From Undibacterium sp. Jales W-56 (GTDB taxonomy: Bacteria; Pseudomonadota; Gammaproteobacteria; Burkholderiales; Burkholderiaceae_D), in the NCBI RefSeq assembly GCF_025548535.1, contig NZ_JAJLQW010000002.1, positions 496,001 through 560,000 of the forward strand: DNA of 64,000 nt, read 5' to 3'. The notes under the pieces are model-generated. The model was not told the DNA's origin. It searched no databases and saw nothing but the letters and a program-made list of their open reading frames with translations. Shown piece after piece: positions 10,640 through 20,317 of the stretch (position 1 is its first letter; each line of letters begins with the position of its first letter). A program made the position numbers and the translations under genes.

Positions 10640-11434
10640 ATGCGCCAATATCTCGACTTCATGCGCCATGTGCAACAACATGGCACCGCCAAAACAGATC
10701 GTACCGGCACCGGTACTGTCTCTGTTTTTGGTTATCAAATGCGTTTTAATTTGCAGGAAGGCTTCCCCCTGCTGACCACCAAAAAACTGCACCTGAAGTC
10801 GATCATCCATGAGCTGATCTGGTTTTTGGCCGGCTCAACCAATATCCAATATCTGAAAGAAAACGGCGTATCGATCTGGGATGAATGGGCCGATGAAAAC
10901 GGCAATCTCGGCCCGGTCTATGGCTCGCAATGGCGTAACTGGCCGGCACCGGATGGCGGACACATAGACCAGATCAGCCAATTGATTAGCCAAATCAAAA
11001 GCAATCCGGATTCACGTCGCCTGATCGTGTCCGCCTGGAATGTCGCCGATATCCCACAAATGAAATTACCGCCTTGCCACGCGCTCTTCCAGTTCTACGT
11101 CGCAGACGGTAAGTTGTCATGCCAGTTGTACCAGCGTAGCGCCGACATATTCCTGGGCGTACCGTTCAACATTGCATCCTATGCGCTGTTGACGCACATG
11201 GTCGCGCAGCAAACCGGATTGGATGTGGGTGATTTCATCTGGACTGGCGGCGATTGCCATTTATATTCGAATCATATGGATCAGGTCGCCGAGCAATTAT
11301 CCCGCAATCCCCTGCCCTTGCCCAAATTGAACATCAAACGTCGGCCGGATTCCATTTTCGACTATCAGTTTGATGATTTCGAATTCATCGACTATCAATT
11401 TCATCCGCATATCAAAGCGCCGGTCGCCGTCTAA
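10640..11434 (+). CDS. thyA: Thymidylate synthase
   Basis: A 264-residue enzyme, the same length as E. coli ThyA. It makes dTMP from dUMP using methylenetetrahydrofolate. The nucleophile is C146 in [12 protein letters not shown]; the R-x-G-T-G-T phosphate loop is near residue 21, and the dUMP contacts QRSAD and the C-terminal folate loop are intact. It lies just upstream of folA, which regenerates the dihydrofolate it produces. Confidence 0.97.
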   Translation: MRQYLDFMRHVQQHGTAKTDRTGTGTVSVFGYQMRFNLQEGFPLLTTKKLHLKSIIHELIWFLAGSTNIQYLKENGVSIWDEWADENGNLGPVYGSQWRNWPAPDGGHIDQISQLISQIKSNPDSRRLIVSAWNVADIPQMKLPPCHALFQFYVADGKLSCQLYQRSADIFLGVPFNIASYALLTHMVAQQTGLDVGDFIWTGGDCHLYSNHMDQVAEQLSRNPLPLPKLNIKRRPDSIFDYQFDDFEFIDYQFHPHIKAPVAV

Positions 11435-11462
11435 CATTCGAATTCAGGCCAATTTCATTACC

Positions 11463-11957
11463 ATGTCATCGTTCACCATTATCGTTGCCACTGATCGCCA
11501 GAACGGCATCGGCATTAACAACGCTCTGCCCTGGCATCTGCCTGAGGATCTGGCGCATTTCAAACGGACTACCAGCGGCCATCCTATCGTGATGGGACGC
11601 AAGACCTTTGAATCGATAGGCCGGCCTTTGCCGAACCGGCGCAATATCGTGATTTCACGCAATCCCGACTGGCAACATGAGGGCGTAGAATCAGTTGCCT
11701 CATTGGCTGCGGCGCAAGCGCTGGTGGCGGATCAACAGACATTTATTATTGGCGGCGCAGAAATTTACCAACAAGCCTTGCCATTGGCAGACACCTTGAT
11801 CGTCACCGAAATACAACAAACTTTTGATTGCGATACTTTTTTTCCTGCCATCGATCGCTCAGAATGGAAAGAAATTGCAAGAGAGAACTTTATTTCAGAA
11901 AAAAACCGGTTAGCGTATGCTTTCGTCACTTACCAGCGTCAATCATTCACCCATTGA
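11463..11957 (+). CDS. folA: Dihydrofolate reductase
   Basis: A 164-residue NADPH-dependent reductase that returns dihydrofolate to tetrahydrofolate. Visible motifs are the Met20-type loop NGIGINNALPWHLPEDL with catalytic D29, the cofactor motif GRKTFESIGRPLP, and IIGGAEIY. The start at 11463 follows thyA by 28 bp and gives the standard N terminus; an in-frame start at 11370 would lie inside thyA. The thyA-folA pair is functionally coupled. Confidence 0.96.
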   Translation: MSSFTIIVATDRQNGIGINNALPWHLPEDLAHFKRTTSGHPIVMGRKTFESIGRPLPNRRNIVISRNPDWQHEGVESVASLAAAQALVADQQTFIIGGAEIYQQALPLADTLIVTEIQQTFDCDTFFPAIDRSEWKEIARENFISEKNRLAYAFVTYQRQSFTH

Positions 11958-11966
11958 GGAAATATC

Positions 11967-12536
11967 ATGTCAGATGAAGGTTTTCACGTACACGGCCCCC
12001 ATGATCACGAACTCGAGCACGCCGCTCACGGCGGCGACGACTTTGCCAGCAAAATCGCGGTCATGACCGCTATCATAGCAACTGTCGGCGCGCTGTTTGG
12101 CTACGAAGGTGGCGCTACGCAAAACGACGCCGCCATGTTCAAAAATGAGGCGGCGATCAAAAAGACCGAAGCGTCGAATCAATGGAATTTTTACCAGGCC
12201 AAGTCCAATAAACAGAATTTGTCCGAATTAGCCATGATCTTGCCCGGTGCCGACCTGGAAAAATACAAGGCAAAAGTGGCTAGATACGAAACCGAAAAAG
12301 AAGCCATCAAGTTAAACGCCGAGAAGTTAGAAGCAGAATCGCAGGAATGGGACCACAAATCTGAGGCTTCCCTGCACCAGCATCATCGCTGGGCACAGGC
12401 AACGACCGCGCTACAAATCTCTATCGCACTGGCGGCAATCGCCTTGCTGACCAGAAAGAAATGGTTACAATTTGGCTCCTATGGCGTTGCTGGAGTAGGT
12501 GTAGTATTGGCAGTGCTGGCCTGGTTACATATCTAA
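11967..12536 (+). CDS. DUF4337 family membrane protein
   Basis: A 189-residue protein with a histidine-rich start (FHVHGPHDHELEHAAHGG), a transmembrane segment at about 30-48, a long charged helical middle that probably forms a coiled coil, and two closely spaced transmembrane segments near the C terminus. This layout fits DUF4337, which has no known function. It starts 9 bp after folA behind GAGGAA and may be in the same transcript. The histidines suggest metal contact, but that is speculation. Confidence 0.75.
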   Translation: MSDEGFHVHGPHDHELEHAAHGGDDFASKIAVMTAIIATVGALFGYEGGATQNDAAMFKNEAAIKKTEASNQWNFYQAKSNKQNLSELAMILPGADLEKYKAKVARYETEKEAIKLNAEKLEAESQEWDHKSEASLHQHHRWAQATTALQISIALAAIALLTRKKWLQFGSYGVAGVGVVLAVLAWLHI

Positions 12537-12558
12537 GCGATTGATTTCAGGGCATAAA

Positions 12559-13347
12559 ATGAAAAAATTCCTTCCCCTGCTACTAGTCTGTGCGAGCCTC
12601 GCGGCCAATGCGCAGACTTCTGAGTATGCGCAGCTGGTTCCGAGTCCGTATTTGCCTAAAGATGTCAACTTCTCACTAGGTGCCGCCGCCTATTCTGCGG
12701 CACGCTATACCGGCTCGGATGAACGCCGGCTCGCCGCTTATCCGCTACTGGATGCGCAGTGGAGAAACGGTGCTTTTGCCAGTACGATCTCGGGCTTTGG
12801 CTATAATTTTTCTAAAGACCCTAATCTGCAATATGGCTTGAGAATGACCGTCGAAGCGGCCCGCGATGAATCGCGTTCGGATCGCCTGCACGGTCTTGGC
12901 GATGTCGGTGCCGCGATTGAGCCAGGCGCCTTCCTGAACTACATCGTCAATCAGAATTACTCGCTCACTTCCTCTGTCCGCTATGGCTCAGGAGTGGATC
13001 ACAATGGCTTGCAACTGAGTCTTGGCGGTCGCGCTACCACCTCGCTGAATACCCAGCATCGCTTGTCCGCGAGCTTTGGCGCGAATTGGGCGAATGCTGC
13101 GTTTGCCCAATCGTATTTTGGCGTGAATGCAGCGCAATCTGCTGCCAGTGGATATACCCAATACACGCCATCCGCGGGCCTGACCGATGTCAAGGTCGGA
13201 GCAACCTGGAACTGGAGCATCGATTCAAACTGGTCTTTGACCACCGGTGCATCAGTGAAGTATCTGACTGGCGATGCGAGTCGAAGTCCTTTTGTATTTC
13301 AAAAAACACCAGTCACCATCTTTTCCGCAGCGAGTTACCGCTTCTGA
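12559..13347 (+). CDS. MipA/OmpV family outer membrane protein
   Basis: A 262-residue beta-barrel protein. A signal peptide (MKKFLPLLLVCASLAANA) is followed by alternating amphipathic strands and a C-terminal aromatic residue (SAASYRF), typical of barrel insertion. Segments such as AARYTGSDERRLAAYPLLDAQW and the regular YxF/W strands match MipA/OmpV proteins, described as scaffolds for murein enzymes or as general porin-like barrels. The GTG/TTG-like in-frame codons upstream of 12559 lack a signal peptide. A terminator follows at 13373-13432. Confidence 0.85.
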   Translation: MKKFLPLLLVCASLAANAQTSEYAQLVPSPYLPKDVNFSLGAAAYSAARYTGSDERRLAAYPLLDAQWRNGAFASTISGFGYNFSKDPNLQYGLRMTVEAARDESRSDRLHGLGDVGAAIEPGAFLNYIVNQNYSLTSSVRYGSGVDHNGLQLSLGGRATTSLNTQHRLSASFGANWANAAFAQSYFGVNAAQSAASGYTQYTPSAGLTDVKVGATWNWSIDSNWSLTTGASVKYLTGDASRSPFVFQKTPVTIFSAASYRF

Positions 13348-13372
13348 CGTGGTACAAAGTTGACAATATCAG

Positions 13373-13432
13373 TCCTCAATATGACGCTTGGATGAAATTT
13401 TCGTCCAGAGCTTGCGATTGAGGATTTTTTTT
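13373..13432 (+). terminator. Intrinsic terminator after the MipA-like gene
   Basis: TCCTCAAT (13373-13380) pairs with ATTGAGGA (13417-13424) and an eight-base T-run follows at 13425-13432. Inside the long loop a second short stem, TGGA with TCCA, extends the structure. Confidence 0.75.
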
Positions 13433-13574
13433 CACATCTTCGCCCCCATATCTGAGAAAATTCGCTCTTTGAATTTTTCGGCGCGCAAGCGGTTGATCTA
13501 AGTCGGCAATTTATTTTTCCTACCGGCTTCACTTGCCCAGGCGTCTCCCTTGTAACAAGCTCTTTGGAGACCTC

Positions 13575-15845
13575 ATGAAATTCCGCTTCCCCATCGTCAT
13601 CATCGATGAAGACTTCCGTTCTGAAAACACTTCCGGCCTCGGTATCCGCGCACTCGCTGACGCGATGGAAAAAGAAGGTATGGAAGTGCTGGGCGTCACC
13701 AGTTACGGCGACCTCTCGCAATTCGCGCAGCAACAATCACGCGCCTCTGCATTTATCCTGTCGATTGACGACGAAGAATTCGGCGGCGGCTCGACCGAAG
13801 AAACCGATTACGCCCTGAAATCCCTGCGCGCCTTCGTCGAAGAAATCCGTTACAAAAACGCCGACATCCCGATTTATCTGTATGGCGAAACACGCACCTC
13901 GCGCCATATTCCGAACGACATCCTGCGCGAATTGCATGGCTTCATTCACATGTTTGAAGACACGCCGGAATTCGTCGCGCGTCACATCATCCGCGAAGCC
14001 AAATCGTATCTGGATGGCCTGGCGCCGCCGTTCTTCCGCGCGCTGGTGCATTATGCCAATGACGGCTCCTATTCATGGCATTGCCCTGGACACTCGGGCG
14101 GCGTGGCGTTTCTGAAATCGCCTATCGGTCAGATGTTTCACCAATTCTTTGGCGAGAACATGCTGCGCGCCGACGTCTGTAATGCGGTAGAAGAACTCGG
14201 CCAGCTACTCGACCACACCGGTCCGGTAGCGGCGTCGGAGCGCAATGCTGCGCGTATCTTTAACGCCGATCATTGCTACTTCGTGACCAACGGCACCTCG
14301 ACCTCGAACAAGATGGTCTGGCACTCCACGGTAGCGCCGGGCGACATCGTGGTGGTCGATCGCAATTGCCACAAATCGATTTTGCACTCGATCATCATGT
14401 GCGGCGCGATCCCGGTGTTCCTGATGCCGACCCGTAATCATCTGGGCATCATCGGACCAATTCCGCTGGAAGAATTTTCCATGGAAAGCATACGCAAAAA
14501 AATCGAAGCCAATCCCTTTGCGCGTGAAGCCAAGAACAAAAAACCACGTATTCTGACGATTACGCAATCGACCTATGACGGCGTCTTGTACAACGTAGAG
14601 ACCTTAAAAGAATTGCTGGATGGCGAGATCGACACGCTGCATTTCGATGAAGCCTGGCTGCCGCATGCGACTTTCCATGACTTTTACAAGGACATGCATG
14701 CGATTGGCAAAGAACGTCCGCGCGCTAAAAAGTCGATGATTTTTTCTACCCAATCCACCCATAAATTGCTGGCCGGTATTTCACAAGCCTCGCAAATTCT
14801 GGTGCGCGAATCAGAGACCGTCAAACTGGATAGAGACAGCTTTAACGAAGCCTACCTGATGCACACCTCGACATCGCCGCAATACTCGATCATTGCCTCA
14901 TGCGATATCGCTGCCGCCATGATGGAAGCGCCGGGCGGCACTGCGCTGGTAGAAGAATCGATTCTGGAAGCGCTCGATTTCCGCCGTGCCATGCGCAAGG
15001 TCGATCAAGAATGGGGGCAAGACTGGTGGTTCCAGGTATGGGGACCAGACGTGCTGTCTGAAGATGGCATAGGCTCGCGCAATGACTGGATGATTCATGC
15101 AGAAGACGACTGGCACGGCTTCGGCAAGCTGGCGCCGGGCTTCAATATGCTGGATCCGATCAAGGCGACCATCGTCACACCGGGTTTGTCACTGGAAGGC
15201 AAATTCGGTGAATCAGGCATTCCGGCATCGATCGTCACTAAATATCTGGCGGAACATGGCGTTATCGTTGAGAAATGCGGTTTGTATTCCTTCTTCATCA
15301 TGTTCACGATCGGCATTACCAAAGGTCGCTGGAATACCTTGCTGACTGCCTTGCAGCAGTTCAAGGACGATTACGATAAGAACCAGCCGATGTGGCGGAT
15401 TCTGCCTGAGTTCGCAGCGGCGAATCCGACCTACGAAGGCATGGGTCTGCGCGATTTATGCCAGAACATCCACGAGGCATACAAATCGCACGATGTGGCG
15501 CGATTGACGACGGAAATGTATCTGTCGGATATGCAACCTGCGATGAAACCATCGGATGCCTTCGCTAAAATGGCGCACAAAGAAATCGAACGCGTGGCAA
15601 TTGAAGAGTTGGAAGGTCGCGTTACGGCCATCCTGCTGACCCCTTATCCGCCGGGTATTCCCCTGTTGATTCCTGGCGAGCGCTTCAATAAAACTATTGT
15701 CGATTACCTGCGCTTTGTGCGTGATTTCAACGAGAAATTTCCGGGTTTCGAGACAGACTGTCACGGCCTGGTAAAAGCCGAGGTTAACGGAAAACGCGGT
15801 TATTTTGTTGACTGCGTGCGACTCGGCGCCGAACTGGCAGTGTAA
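13575..15845 (+). CDS. Orn/Lys/Arg decarboxylase, probably arginine or lysine decarboxylase (AdiA/LdcC fold)
   Basis: A 756-residue large-form basic amino acid decarboxylase. It has an N-terminal flavodoxin-like wing domain (about 1-130), a PLP-binding core and a C-terminal domain. PLP-lysine K397 lies in STQSTHKLLAGISQAS, and HFDEAWLPHA and the WHCPGHSGG loop are intact. GGAGA precedes the ATG at 13575, so the longer reading from 13533 is rejected. Burkholderiales carry such enzymes as single genes used in polyamine supply or acid tolerance. No antiporter gene is adjacent, so an acid-resistance pair is not supported. Substrate is not settled by sequence alone. Confidence 0.88.
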   Translation: MKFRFPIVIIDEDFRSENTSGLGIRALADAMEKEGMEVLGVTSYGDLSQFAQQQSRASAFILSIDDEEFGGGSTEETDYALKSLRAFVEEIRYKNADIPIYLYGETRTSRHIPNDILRELHGFIHMFEDTPEFVARHIIREAKSYLDGLAPPFFRALVHYANDGSYSWHCPGHSGGVAFLKSPIGQMFHQFFGENMLRADVCNAVEELGQLLDHTGPVAASERNAARIFNADHCYFVTNGTSTSNKMVWHSTVAPGDIVVVDRNCHKSILHSIIMCGAIPVFLMPTRNHLGIIGPIPLEEFSMESIRKKIEANPFAREAKNKKPRILTITQSTYDGVLYNVETLKELLDGEIDTLHFDEAWLPHATFHDFYKDMHAIGKERPRAKKSMIFSTQSTHKLLAGISQASQILVRESETVKLDRDSFNEAYLMHTSTSPQYSIIASCDIAAAMMEAPGGTALVEESILEALDFRRAMRKVDQEWGQDWWFQVWGPDVLSEDGIGSRNDWMIHAEDDWHGFGKLAPGFNMLDPIKATIVTPGLSLEGKFGESGIPASIVTKYLAEHGVIVEKCGLYSFFIMFTIGITKGRWNTLLTALQQFKDDYDKNQPMWRILPEFAAANPTYEGMGLRDLCQNIHEAYKSHDVARLTTEMYLSDMQPAMKPSDAFAKMAHKEIERVAIEELEGRVTAILLTPYPPGIPLLIPGERFNKTIVDYLRFVRDFNEKFPGFETDCHGLVKAEVNGKRGYFVDCVRLGAELAV

Positions 15846-15881
15846 GCAGCCGGATGCCGACCGATCGGTATAGCGATAAAT

Positions 15882-15916
15882 AAAAAGCACTTGTGTGTAC
15901 AAGTGCTTTTTTCTTT
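15882..15916 (+). terminator. Strong intrinsic terminator after the decarboxylase gene
   Basis: An 11-bp perfect stem (AAAAGCACTTG at 15883-15893 with CAAGTGCTTTT at 15900-15910) with a 6-nt loop, followed by more T. The A-run on the left makes it symmetrical. Confidence 0.9.
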
Positions 15917-16001
15917 GCGGCGCTTAAGCTGGCATTATCTTAAAACCACTCATTTCGAGATACAATAAAAATCAGTTCACTACAGGCATCAAAGTTGATA
16001 C

Positions 16002-16913
16002 ATGAATGAATTGTCTTCGTTAATTCCCATCAAAAAAACAGAAGTCAAAGTCGGTCAGGCAACGCCTTGGCCAGTTTATGACGCCTGGGGAAATTTGCTG
16101 CTGGAATCAGGTTCCATCGTGAGGAACGAACAGCAATTAAACGATTTAGTAGAGAACGGCTATTGCTCAGACACCTTATGGGCTGACGTCGGCAAAAAAA
16201 ACTCTCCCGCCGCCATAAACAAAGCGGAAACGGCACCGGAAAGACCTGCATCAGAACTCACTAAAGAAGCGATGATTGAGCTCGATAGCGTGCGCTGGCA
16301 TGTCGGTGAAATTTTTTACCTGCAAGTGCATGACAATGCCAACCTGCGTTACACCGTGCGTCTGATTGGCTTCGTCAAAAATAAATCTATCATGGTCACG
16401 GCACCGATGATCGAAGGTAAAGGCGCTTTAGTCAGGGACGGGCAAACTTTTATCGTGCGCGCCTTCCCCGGTAAAAAAGCGTATGCCTTCACCGCCTCAG
16501 CCATGAAATCCGTTTTTAGCCCACACGCTTATCTGCATTTAAGCTATCCCAAGCAAGTGCGCTCCACTACGATTCGTCAAAACTCGCGTGCAAGCGTAAA
16601 AATAATTGCCGCAGTAACGATAGGAGAACCGGAGCAGACCGCTGCCGCCACGCTGGGGGATTTGAGTATGGGCGGCACATCGGGTGTGATCAAAAAGCCG
16701 CTGGGTAAAAAGAACGACATTGGCACCATCAAATTCAAAGTCAATGCAGCAGGCAATGATGAGTATCTGGTATTAAAAATCATCCTCAGATCCGTCAGCC
16801 CGACCGAAACAGGCGACGAATATCGTCATGGATTTGAATTTATCGAAGTCCCGACCCAGGCAAAATTGATCTTATCGGCATTTGTCCATCAAACGCTGGC
16901 TGAGACCGAGTAA
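16002..16913 (+). CDS. PilZ-domain, YcgR-like flagellar brake protein
   Basis: A 303-residue cytosolic protein with two parts. The N-terminal region to about 195 resembles the YcgR beta-barrel that contacts the flagellar motor. The C-terminal PilZ domain carries a recognisable c-di-GMP signature: R-x-x-x-R in TIRQNSRASVK, and a DLSMGGTSG motif (D/N-x-S-x-x-G). This predicts c-di-GMP binding and control of motility or adhesion. The first 80 residues are not typical of YcgR. It stands alone between two terminator-bounded transcripts. Confidence 0.75.
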   Translation: MNELSSLIPIKKTEVKVGQATPWPVYDAWGNLLLESGSIVRNEQQLNDLVENGYCSDTLWADVGKKNSPAAINKAETAPERPASELTKEAMIELDSVRWHVGEIFYLQVHDNANLRYTVRLIGFVKNKSIMVTAPMIEGKGALVRDGQTFIVRAFPGKKAYAFTASAMKSVFSPHAYLHLSYPKQVRSTTIRQNSRASVKIIAAVTIGEPEQTAAATLGDLSMGGTSGVIKKPLGKKNDIGTIKFKVNAAGNDEYLVLKIILRSVSPTETGDEYRHGFEFIEVPTQAKLILSAFVHQTLAETE

Positions 16914-17122
16914 ATGAGCGATGACATCCTGACGACAGATTCAGCATGTCGCTTACCCTTTGTTACATTTCGCAAGTTTCCTTACATAATCTCACACCAT
17001 TTCCGGGAAGCGATTAAGCCCGTCATGGTACTTTGTCCGGTCTAAAATGCGGATTAATTCGCACACCCATGGATATTAAAATCACCCGTTATAGCCGTCG
17101 CCCACAAATACGGAGCAGTAAG

Positions 17123-18838
17123 ATGCCGAAACGATTTCTCAAATTATTCGCAACCAGCCTGTTGGCAGCGCTGCTCTCGTCCTGTGGCGGTGGCAGTTCA
17201 AGCGGCAGTATCGGCAGCGGTTCCGGCGGAAGCACGCCAAATCCTCCGCCTGTGACGACAGCACCGCCTACGGCGACACAGGCTGCGCGTTTTCTCGGTC
17301 AGGCAAGCTTTGGCGTCACCAGCTCAGACATCAACACTGTCGTGAACCAGGGTTACAGCGGCTGGCTCGACACGCAGTTTGCCGCGCCTCAAAAGCTGCA
17401 TCGCAATTACATGGATAGCATCGGCGCTACCCTACCCGCGACTACCACACTCAATCAAAATCAATTTTTTGAATCATTCTGGCAGCAGGCAATTACCGGC
17501 GATGACCAATTACGCCAAAGAGTCGCCTATGCCTTGTCGCAGATTTATGTGGTTTCGTTTCAGGATAGTACGGTCAACAATTACCCGCGAGGAGTGGCTT
17601 CGTATTACGACACCTTAGCGAGTAACGCATTTGGTAATTTCCGGACTCTGCTGGAAGCCGTTTCGCTGCATCCCATGATGGGAATTTATCTGACCTCATT
17701 ACGCAATCAAAAAGAATCCGGCACACGAGTTCCCGACGAAAACTATGCGCGTGAGGTCATGCAATTATTAACCATCGGTCTGGTGCAACTGAACCAGGAC
17801 GGCACGCCCAAGCTCAGCAATGGCAAGGCCATTGAGACCTATACCAATGCCGACATTACCGGATTGGCCAAAGTATTCACGGGATGGAGCTGGGCAGGTC
17901 CGGATAAAACAGATTCGCGTTTTTTTGGCGGCAATGCGGATCCGGATCGCGACTGGAAGCCGATGCAGAGCTATCCGAAATTTCACTCCACGTCTGACAA
18001 GACTTTTCTGGGCGTGACCGTGGCCGCCCAGACCACGGCAAACCCCGAAGCTAGCCTGAAAACGGCCTTAGACACGCTCTACAACCATGAAAATGTCGGG
18101 CCTTTTATTGGCAAGCAATTGATACAGCGTCTGGTGACCAGCAATCCCAGTCCGGCCTACGTGAGCCGGGTCGCGGCAGCCTTCGCGAATAATGGACAAG
18201 GTATACGGGGCGATATGAAAGCCGTTATCAAGGCCATATTGCTCGATCCGGAAGCACGTGCCGATGTCGACAGCAGTAATTTCATCGCCGGCAAATTGCG
18301 CGAGCCGGTCGTTCGGCTTGCCAACTGGATGCGTTCTTTCGGCGCCAAATCGACCTCTGCGCGCTTTTTGATGGGTAATTTAGATGATCCCCTCAACGCA
18401 TTGGGGCAAACACCGATGCGTTCCTCTTCCGTATTCAATTTTTATCGCCCGGGTTATGTCCCGCCCAACACGAGTATCGCCGGCCTGAACCTGGTCGCGC
18501 CGGAATTTCAAATTACCGGCGAAACATCGGTGGTCGGCTACCTGAACTTCATGCGTGACGTGATACCCAATGGCACCGGTTTTTCACGCGACGTCAAAGC
18601 CGACTACGCCAACCTGATCCCTCTGGCAGACACCCCGGACAAATTATTGGACCAGATCAGCCTATTACTCACCGCGAATCAGATGAGCGCGAGCTTGCGT
18701 AATCAGATCCTGGCCGCGGTGAATTCAGTGGCGATACCGGCCAACAGCACGACCGCCGCTGATACTGCCAGAAAGAATCGCGTCTATCTCAGCATCTTCC
18801 TGACCATGGCATCACCAGAATATCTGACGCAAAAATAA
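17123..18838 (+). CDS. DUF1800 family lipoprotein
   Basis: A 571-residue protein of the DUF1800 family (RFLGQASFGVTSSDIN near the N terminus, FAREVMQLLTIGL-like segment, ITGLAKVFTGWSW). The start at 17123 follows GGAG and gives a lipoprotein signal with lipobox LLSSC (C21), then a low-complexity Gly/Ser/Pro linker. Readings from 17033 have no signal. It is followed after 12 bp by a DUF1501 protein; these two families are commonly encoded together and their function is not established. Residue 22 is Gly, which suits outer-membrane sorting. Confidence 0.88.
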   Translation: MPKRFLKLFATSLLAALLSSCGGGSSSGSIGSGSGGSTPNPPPVTTAPPTATQAARFLGQASFGVTSSDINTVVNQGYSGWLDTQFAAPQKLHRNYMDSIGATLPATTTLNQNQFFESFWQQAITGDDQLRQRVAYALSQIYVVSFQDSTVNNYPRGVASYYDTLASNAFGNFRTLLEAVSLHPMMGIYLTSLRNQKESGTRVPDENYAREVMQLLTIGLVQLNQDGTPKLSNGKAIETYTNADITGLAKVFTGWSWAGPDKTDSRFFGGNADPDRDWKPMQSYPKFHSTSDKTFLGVTVAAQTTANPEASLKTALDTLYNHENVGPFIGKQLIQRLVTSNPSPAYVSRVAAAFANNGQGIRGDMKAVIKAILLDPEARADVDSSNFIAGKLREPVVRLANWMRSFGAKSTSARFLMGNLDDPLNALGQTPMRSSSVFNFYRPGYVPPNTSIAGLNLVAPEFQITGETSVVGYLNFMRDVIPNGTGFSRDVKADYANLIPLADTPDKLLDQISLLLTANQMSASLRNQILAAVNSVAIPANSTTAADTARKNRVYLSIFLTMASPEYLTQK

Positions 18839-18850
18839 CCGGAGAATAAG

Positions 18851-20296
18851 ATGAGTTCTAAAATCAATGCATCGCGCCGCGAGTTTTTGCGTATGTCTTC
18901 CGCACTGTCCGTGGTGGGCGCTGCCGGTGCGCCCTTCGCGCTGAACCTGGCAACCATGGCATCGGCTGCTGCGCAAACGGCACCAAATGACTACAAGGCG
19001 CTGGTGTGCCTATTCATGTTTGGCGCGAATGATCACGCGAATACCGTATTGGCGACAGATAGCACGTCATGGTCGCAATATCTGTCTGTTCGCACCACCA
19101 ACGAAGCCGGCTCAATCGCCTTGCCCGCAGTTGGTATGACCGGTGGGGTGCTGCCTATCGTTCCGAATTCGACACAGGCGGGACGCAGTTTTGCGCTGCA
19201 TCCCAGTATGGGCGAACTCAAGGGCTTATTCGACAACGGTCGCGCGGCGATTATCAGCAACGTCGGCCCTTTGCTGGTGCCGACTACGCTTGCCCAATAT
19301 AAGACCGGAAGTGTGCCGCGTCCTCCTAAATTATTTTCGCATAACGATCAGCAATCGCTCTGGCAAGCCTATGCACCGGAAGGCGCGGCGTATGGCTGGG
19401 GCGGTCGCATGGGCGACCTGATGGCGGCCAACAATAGCAATCCTATTTTTACCTCGATTTCGGCTTCAGGTAACGCCGTTTTTCTGGCAGGCAGAACCGT
19501 CAAACAATATCAGGTCAATGCGTCCGGTGCGGTGCCGATAGGCGGACTCAGCGGCCCATTATTCGGCGCCAGCGCCGGGGCCAATCCTTTAAACGCCATT
19601 GTCACCGCAGACGCTAGCCATTTGCTGCAAAAAGAACATGCGATCGTCACCAGCCGCGCCATCAATGCGCAAAGCTTACTGAGCCCGGCGATGGCGGCGG
19701 CAGGCGGTACCGGGGTCCCCAACCCGACCCAGTACACCAATCCCAATACCGGTACGCTGGCCAACAACGGATTGGCGATTCAACTGCAAACGGTTGCCCG
19801 GATTATCGCCGGCCGCAATGCATTAGGTGCGAAACGGCAGGTATTTTTTGTCAGTATGGGCGGCTTCGATACGCACGATTTCCAGCGTACTTCACAAGCC
19901 GATTTATTGGCCAAAGTGTCGCATGCCCTCGCCTACTTCGATGGCGTCATGGGTAATCTGCAAGGGGCTGACGTACGTAACTCCGTGACCCTGTTTACGG
20001 CATCGGACTTCGGTCGCACCTTCACCAGCAATGGTGACGGCACCGATCATGGCTGGGGTTCGCATCACTTTATCGTCGGCGGCGCGGTCAAGGGCAAAGA
20101 CATCTATGGCACCTTCCCTGTCACCGGGCTCAAGCATGATATGGATGTTGGATCAGGTAGTTTGCTGCCGCAATTCTCGGTAGATCAATACGGCGCCACA
20201 CTGGCAAATTGGTTTGGCCTCAGCACCACGCAAATCAATGACGTATTCCCGAATATTACGAATTTCAGCAACCGTAACCTGGGATTCATGACCTGA
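18851..20296 (+). CDS. DUF1501 family protein with Tat signal
   Basis: A 481-residue exported protein. The N terminus carries SRREFLRMSS (R9-R10), a twin-arginine signal, then a hydrophobic stretch ending near ASAAAQTA, so it is exported folded. The body has alkaline-phosphatase-superfamily features seen in DUF1501: FMFGANDHANT, VSMGGFDTHDFQ, FTASDFGRTF and DHGWGSHHF, the last with likely metal-binding histidines. It follows the DUF1800 gene by 12 bp and is surely in the same operon. Substrate unknown. Confidence 0.88.
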   Translation: MSSKINASRREFLRMSSALSVVGAAGAPFALNLATMASAAAQTAPNDYKALVCLFMFGANDHANTVLATDSTSWSQYLSVRTTNEAGSIALPAVGMTGGVLPIVPNSTQAGRSFALHPSMGELKGLFDNGRAAIISNVGPLLVPTTLAQYKTGSVPRPPKLFSHNDQQSLWQAYAPEGAAYGWGGRMGDLMAANNSNPIFTSISASGNAVFLAGRTVKQYQVNASGAVPIGGLSGPLFGASAGANPLNAIVTADASHLLQKEHAIVTSRAINAQSLLSPAMAAAGGTGVPNPTQYTNPNTGTLANNGLAIQLQTVARIIAGRNALGAKRQVFFVSMGGFDTHDFQRTSQADLLAKVSHALAYFDGVMGNLQGADVRNSVTLFTASDFGRTFTSNGDGTDHGWGSHHFIVGGAVKGKDIYGTFPVTGLKHDMDVGSGSLLPQFSVDQYGATLANWFGLSTTQINDVFPNITNFSNRNLGFMT

Positions 20297-20317
20297 CGAG
20301 AACAGGTTTGAAAGCAG

